64,000 nt of DNA, taken from contig CAVXZE010000017.1 in the NCBI GenBank assembly GCA_963766175.1, positions 96,885 through 160,884 on the forward strand, read 5' to 3'. How positions within the stretch are numbered: the stretch's first letter is position 1; each line of letters begins with the position of its first letter. This DNA is from CAVXZE01 sp963766175 (lineage in GTDB: Bacteria; Myxococcota_A; UBA9160; UBA6930). The notes under the pieces are model-generated. The model saw only the letters and a list, made by a program, of their open reading frames with translations. It made no database searches and was not told the origin of the DNA. Positions 60,368-64,000 of the stretch are shown piece by piece. Made by a program: the position numbers and the translations under genes.

Positions 60368-60686
60368 GCCGGAAATTCGCGTCGGCTTCATCACCGCTCC
60401 CGACCTGGAGACGGCAACCGGGATCGCGCGCGCACTGGTGGAGGAGCGCCTCGTGGCCTGTGTCAATCTGGTGCCAGGGATTCGATCGATCTACCGCTGG
60501 GAAGGGGCCATAGAGGAGGACGCGGAGGTCCTGCTGGTGGTGAAGACGCGCGCCGACCGCACCGGAGATCTGGTGAATCGCGTGATCGAACTCCATCCCT
60601 ACGCTCTGCCCGAGGTGGTGATGTTGCCCGCTGTCGGCGGGAGTCCAGCCTACCTCGACTGGGTGGGTGCAGAGGCCGCTCCGTGA
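60354..60686 (+). CDS. cutA: CutA-like divalent-cation tolerance protein
   Basis: 110 residues, ferredoxin-like CutA fold. ARALVEERLVACVNLVPGIR and HPYALPEVVMLPAVGGSPAY are the conserved blocks. CutA1 forms trimers and is linked to metal tolerance in E. coli, although its exact activity is disputed. Overlaps dgt by 14 bases and the next gene by four (GTGA). Part of a five-gene operon. Confidence 0.93.
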   Translation: MSSSEPEIRVGFITAPDLETATGIARALVEERLVACVNLVPGIRSIYRWEGAIEEDAEVLLVVKTRADRTGDLVNRVIELHPYALPEVVMLPAVGGSPAYLDWVGAEAAP

Positions 60687-61858
60687 GCTTGTCCGAAGCC
60701 CTCGAAGCCGCTGCGAGCGCCCTCGCCGGCGATGCCGATGCCATCCGGCCGGCCAACGGTGACCCGGTACGGCTGCTCTCCTTCCTCGATCCCGACGCTG
60801 CCGCCCGCGTGCTCGGCTGGCTTCTCGCACATCAACCCGGTGAGGGCACCGAGCTGGCCGATGCCTGGGTGTTGGAGCCGGCCGGAGAGAAGATCCTGCT
60901 GGCGTTCGACGAAGGCTCGCTCCCGAAGGCGGGTCGCAAGGCGCTCCGTCGAGTGCGACACCGTCTCCGCTCGCGTGGCGTGGAGGGTGTGGAGAAGGCG
61001 CCCGAGCCGATGGTGTCGTCTCTGCCGCCCATTGGAGACGAGCTCTCCGGGGGCTACGTGTCGCCCATCGATCCGAGCGGTACGCGCATCGCCTATCTGC
61101 TCGAGGCGAACCCCTCCGGTGGCGCGCGGCTGTTCGAGGTGGTGATCGACGACCGCCTCGGCGTGGTCGAGTGTCAGGTCTACGCCTCGGGGCGCAGCAA
61201 GGTGCGCCGGTTCCTGCGTGAGGCGACCGGGCGCGCGCACTTCGCGGCTGCGGAGGCGCCGCCGGATTCGGTGCGCGCCCTGATTGCCCGAGCCGCCGCA
61301 GCCCAGACACCCGATCGATCGCTGCCCCAGGGTTTCTCGGAGTGGAAGGCTCACCTCACCGATGCGCAGGAGGGTACGCCGACGCCCGGTGAGCTGGTCC
61401 GGCAGGCACTCGGCGATGACCCGGCGGCGTCCGATCTCCAGCCCGCGGTGGAACTCGTGAAGCAGGGCCGGGTGGGTCCGTGGCCCCCGTCACAGGATGC
61501 ACTCAAGGGTCTGGCCGAACGACTCGAGAACACGATCAGCAGTCCGCTGATCGTGTCTGGCGCGACGCGCCGCGTGCGGGTCGACACGGTGATCCGCGAG
61601 TTCCTGGAGGAGACCTACACGGAAGCAGACGCGGCACGCGAAGCGCATCGCTTCCGCGAGGCGGGATACGTCTTCTGGAAGCGGGGAGATGAAGAGGCGG
61701 CCAGGACCTGTCTGGCGGCAGCGCTGGCTTTCGAGTCGTCTCCGATCGGCGAGAATCCGGTGGCGCACGCAATGCTGGAGATCCCCCTGGCGCCCGTGCT
61801 CGAGAAGATCGACCAGGAGGGAGAAGAGGCAGAGAACAACCTCCTGGTGAGGCCTTAG
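60683..61858 (+). CDS. Unrecognised 391-residue protein in the dgt-cutA operon
   Basis: GTG start overlapping cutA. Mixed alpha/beta protein; the middle (GTRIAYLLEANPSGGARLFE, VVECQVYASGRSKVRRFLRE) resembles a structural beta/alpha domain and the C-terminal half is helical and acidic (EETYTEADAAREAHRFREAG). No catalytic motif and no membrane segment. The absence of a Shine-Dalgarno fits translational coupling. I do not know the family. Confidence 0.7.
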   Translation: MSLSEALEAAASALAGDADAIRPANGDPVRLLSFLDPDAAARVLGWLLAHQPGEGTELADAWVLEPAGEKILLAFDEGSLPKAGRKALRRVRHRLRSRGVEGVEKAPEPMVSSLPPIGDELSGGYVSPIDPSGTRIAYLLEANPSGGARLFEVVIDDRLGVVECQVYASGRSKVRRFLREATGRAHFAAAEAPPDSVRALIARAAAAQTPDRSLPQGFSEWKAHLTDAQEGTPTPGELVRQALGDDPAASDLQPAVELVKQGRVGPWPPSQDALKGLAERLENTISSPLIVSGATRRVRVDTVIREFLEETYTEADAAREAHRFREAGYVFWKRGDEEAARTCLAAALAFESSPIGENPVAHAMLEIPLAPVLEKIDQEGEEAENNLLVRP

Positions 61859-61868
61859 AGGTATTCCC

Positions 61869-62216
61869 ATGGTGTTGGCACAAGGCAGGTTCTGGCGCGC
61901 GTCGGTGCGCAAGGGGAACTTGGCCGTGACCCTCTCGATTCTCCGGGAGTCACTGCCGGTGGACCTCGAAGAAGTGCGGACCCTGAAGATCGAGGTGCCG
62001 TTCGAAGACTGGCACCGGGTGGTGAGGCATGTCCGATCGGACCGCAAGCTGCTCGGAGGGATCCTGCTCGATTTCGCAAAGAACAAGGATCTCCTCACCG
62101 TGGCCGTGGGGAGTGACCGGCTCTTCCTCGCCCTCCAGCGGGTGGTCCACGATGCCACGATGGCACTGGTGGAGGGGGGGGTGCTGACCCTCGTTCCGAG
62201 AGCGACCGAAACTTGA
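61869..62216 (+). CDS. Unrecognised small protein
   Basis: 115 residues. Beta-rich N-terminal half (GRFWRASVRKGNLAVTLSIL, RTLKIEVPFEDWHRVVRHVR) and a helical end. No family that I can name. The ATG at 61869 lies ten bases past the previous stop. A short hairpin GAGGAG/CTCCTC (62215-62230) covers its stop region and may end the operon. Confidence 0.6.
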   Translation: MVLAQGRFWRASVRKGNLAVTLSILRESLPVDLEEVRTLKIEVPFEDWHRVVRHVRSDRKLLGGILLDFAKNKDLLTVAVGSDRLFLALQRVVHDATMALVEGGVLTLVPRATET

Positions 62217-62230
62217 GGAGGTCTCTCCTC
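62215..62230 (+). terminator. Small hairpin at the stop of the previous gene
   Basis: GAGGAG (62215-62220) and CTCCTC (62225-62230) around GTCT. Weak, no U tract. Confidence 0.25.
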
Positions 62231-62256
62231 ATCGCTAGGAACCACTCGATCCATCA

Positions 62257-63754
62257 ATGGATTTTTCTCAACTGGCGCGGCTGCGCCGCCCTCTCCGAGA
62301 GCTGGGCAGCGCCGGGACGCCGGGAGGTTTGGGCATGAGACGGCGCTTTGGGCGCCGGCGCAGGCGATCCGAGGACGCGCGTAGCGCCCCCCATCGACTC
62401 GCGCTGGCTGGAGAGGATCTCCGCGTCGGAGGCGACTGCGGTCTCGTCTCTGGAGCCGCTCCGATACGGAGGACATTCAGACTCCTTTGCCCTGACAGCG
62501 GTTGGGCGGGGCGCACAAGGAGAGAAGTGTCTGGTCGGTATCGCTCCGAAATCCGGCGGGGATGCTCTTTTCGGCGCGCTGGTGGCGGCGGCTCGCGACG
62601 GCGACGGAGATGCGGTCCGCGCGATTGCCATCTCTCCGGTCTGGGATGTCGCCAGCCGACGTCGGCTCGGGGCGCTCGGCGCCACGCCGGTCCCGATCAC
62701 CGCGGCGACGGTGCCGCCACAGGGCGGTGCCGAGTTCGTAATCGCGCCGGAGCCGATCTTCGACCTTGCGGTGGTGCCCGCAGATCGGGTGGCAGACCGC
62801 CTGGTGCGGCCCGCAGATCGCCTTCTCTTCCTCCGGGCGCTTCACGCCTTGCGGGGTCTGGCCGCCAAGCACGCCGGGTCCGTCCGCGGTGTTCGCCACT
62901 CCGTGGAGCTGGCGGTTCTCGGCCACCGGGTGGCGGTCCTCCGCGCCGAGGGCGAGGTCTTTCTGGACATCCTCTCTCCGAGCACCGCGAGCTTCCGACT
63001 CGCCGACAAGGTTCTCTCGGAGGTACTGGATCAGCTCGAGGGATTCGTTCGCAAGCGCTTGAATGACAAGAAGTATCGCGATGGTGAGGAGGGCCTCCGC
63101 AGTCGCCTGATCCCGACCTTTGCCGAGGTGGGTCGGCTTCGGTTCGTCCACCGCTGGCCGCTGGGCGGCTCCGAGTCGGACGCGATCGATCTCCTAGGAG
63201 TCGCGGAGGACGGACGGCCGGTCGTCGCGGCGGCGCGCCAACGGCTCGGTCTCGAGGCCGTGGCGCGCATCCTCGACGGCGCGCTCGCTCTCGAGAGCGC
63301 GCTTCGATTTCTCGAAGGCGCCGAGGCTCCCGTGCAGCTGACCGCACCCCGGCTGCTGGTTGCTGCCGAGGAGATCGATGGAGCGGCGGAATGCGTGCTG
63401 GGCCAGCTGGCGCTCGACACGGCCTGCTTCGTCATCGAGAAGCGGTATTCCGGTCTCATGCTCCGGGAACGCGAAATCGCCCCGAGCGCGCCACCGGTGC
63501 TCGAGGAGTCCCCCGTCGCAGCTGCGCCTCGCGACGGGACCGACACTCCCGGAAGCTCCGAGCGCGCTGACTCCGAAGAAGGATCGGAGCGCGCCGGGCG
63601 CTCCAGCCGCGGCCGCTCCCGAGCCGCTCGCAGCCGCCGTCGGAGTGAGAGCCGCGGGGCTGAGGGAAGAGGCGAGGAGCAGCAGCCCCCCGATGAGGAG
63701 CGTGCGGCGACGACCGCGCCGCGGTTCGAGGAGATCTCTCTTCGACCTCGATGA
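62257..63754 (+). CDS. Unrecognised protein, frame disturbed near its start and end
   Basis: The main open frame (TTG 62348 to 63754, 468 codons) has a folded core whose segment SDAIDLLGVAEDGRPVVAAA resembles a PD-(D/E)xK nuclease strand pair but lacks the expected ExK. Upstream from ATG 62257 another frame codes MDFSQLARLRRPLRELGSAG with similarly GC-rich codons, so the true start may lie there with a frame change near 62340. The end is a Ser/Arg/Glu-rich tail. Family unknown; coding is clear in the core. Confidence 0.55.
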
Positions 63755-64000
63755 CGACGCGGCCGAGGCGTCGGGTGCCGATTCAGAGGGAGCCGCGCGT
63801 CGCCGCGGCCGCGGCCGGGGTCGGGGACGAGGTCGCAGCCAGGCGCGCCGGGCGGACGACGATGCCAGACCCGCTGGAGAAGGCTGCTGAGAAGAGGAGT
63901 TCCTCCTCCGGGAGAGAGCCCCGCGAGGTCGCTCCGCAGGACGATGCGGGCGCTGCCGAGGAGCCGGAGGAGGCCGGTCCCCGAGGTCGGCGCACCGGGC
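63735..64000 (+). other. Arg/Gly/Glu-rich tail continuing in other reading frames
   Basis: After 63754 the sequence stays strongly coding-like but in other frames: first SLFDLDDDAAEASGADSEG and RRRGRGRGRGRGRSQARRAD up to 63890, then from 63862 in a third frame EKAAEKRSSSSGREPREVAP and EEPEEAGPRGRRTG, open to the window edge. Either low-complexity sequence with assembly or sequencing indels, or a real frameshifted tail; an ATG at 63751 overlapping the previous stop could also start a new short gene. Confidence 0.4.

Overview
The window is 64 kb of dense, GC-rich (by eye about 65-68 %) bacterial chromosome with no rRNA, tRNA, CRISPR array, prophage or intact transposase that I can see. The gene mix suggests a Gram-negative bacterium of the former Deltaproteobacteria or a neighbouring phylum (Myxococcota, Desulfobacterota or Binatota-like). 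It includes a Mla lipid-transport operon, a TonB-dependent receptor under a cobalamin riboswitch, a PEP-CTERM protein, corrinoid methyl transfer, a Sec-coded peroxiredoxin, luciferase-like monooxygenases and sigma-54 control. The taxonomic guess is inference.

Layout. 1-2176: partial carboxylesterase, a membrane protein and a cyclic-nucleotide-binding protein. 2246-7551: one tight operon coding a PP2C phosphatase, an anti-sigma-type kinase, a STAS protein and then MlaE, MlaF, MlaD and an auxiliary lipoprotein, so a partner-switching module sits on a lipid transporter. 7581-20414: housekeeping and accessory genes (glycogen phosphorylase, YchF, Tat-exported Fe-S aldo/keto reductase, sirtuin, RND exporter, GST, histone-H1-like protein, a sensor-like membrane protein). 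20491-29499: DUF3604 protein, enolase-superfamily enzyme plus amidohydrolase, a PEP-CTERM gene preceded by a long hairpin that buries the ribosome binding site of a 40-codon leader ORF, TetR regulator, AhpD-like protein, MFS transporter.

29573-34634 is a corrinoid methyl-transfer cluster (UroD-type methyltransferase, corrinoid protein, homocysteine methyltransferase) bracketed by two LLM-class flavoproteins and containing the stump of a second UroD-type gene. 34773-37377 holds a B12-binding radical SAM enzyme followed by a ThDP enzyme gene with a large internal deletion. 37381-43849 includes glnS, a lyase, an SDR and a peroxiredoxin-glutaredoxin fusion whose peroxidatic residue is coded by an in-frame UGA with a bacterial SECIS-like hairpin just downstream. 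44087-47873 is a stress module: NtrC-type regulator, two universal stress proteins, a small helical protein and two divergent CBS-domain genes with facing sigma-54 promoters.

48004-60367: transporter, DUF423, SDR, acyl-CoA synthetase, DsbA-like isomerase, UbiA prenyltransferase, then TonB-like protein and TonB-dependent receptor behind the cobalamin riboswitch, class V aminotransferase, dGTPase. 60354-64000: cutA and three unrecognised genes in a tight operon; the last appears to change reading frame near its 5' end and repeatedly in its Arg-rich tail.

Cobalamin links several parts: predicted B12 uptake (riboswitch, receptor), a corrinoid protein, and a B12-type radical SAM enzyme. A short dispersed repeat (core GGYGAGRAATGCRGGCTAG) recurs in intergenic spaces, often supplying the stop codon of the adjacent gene.
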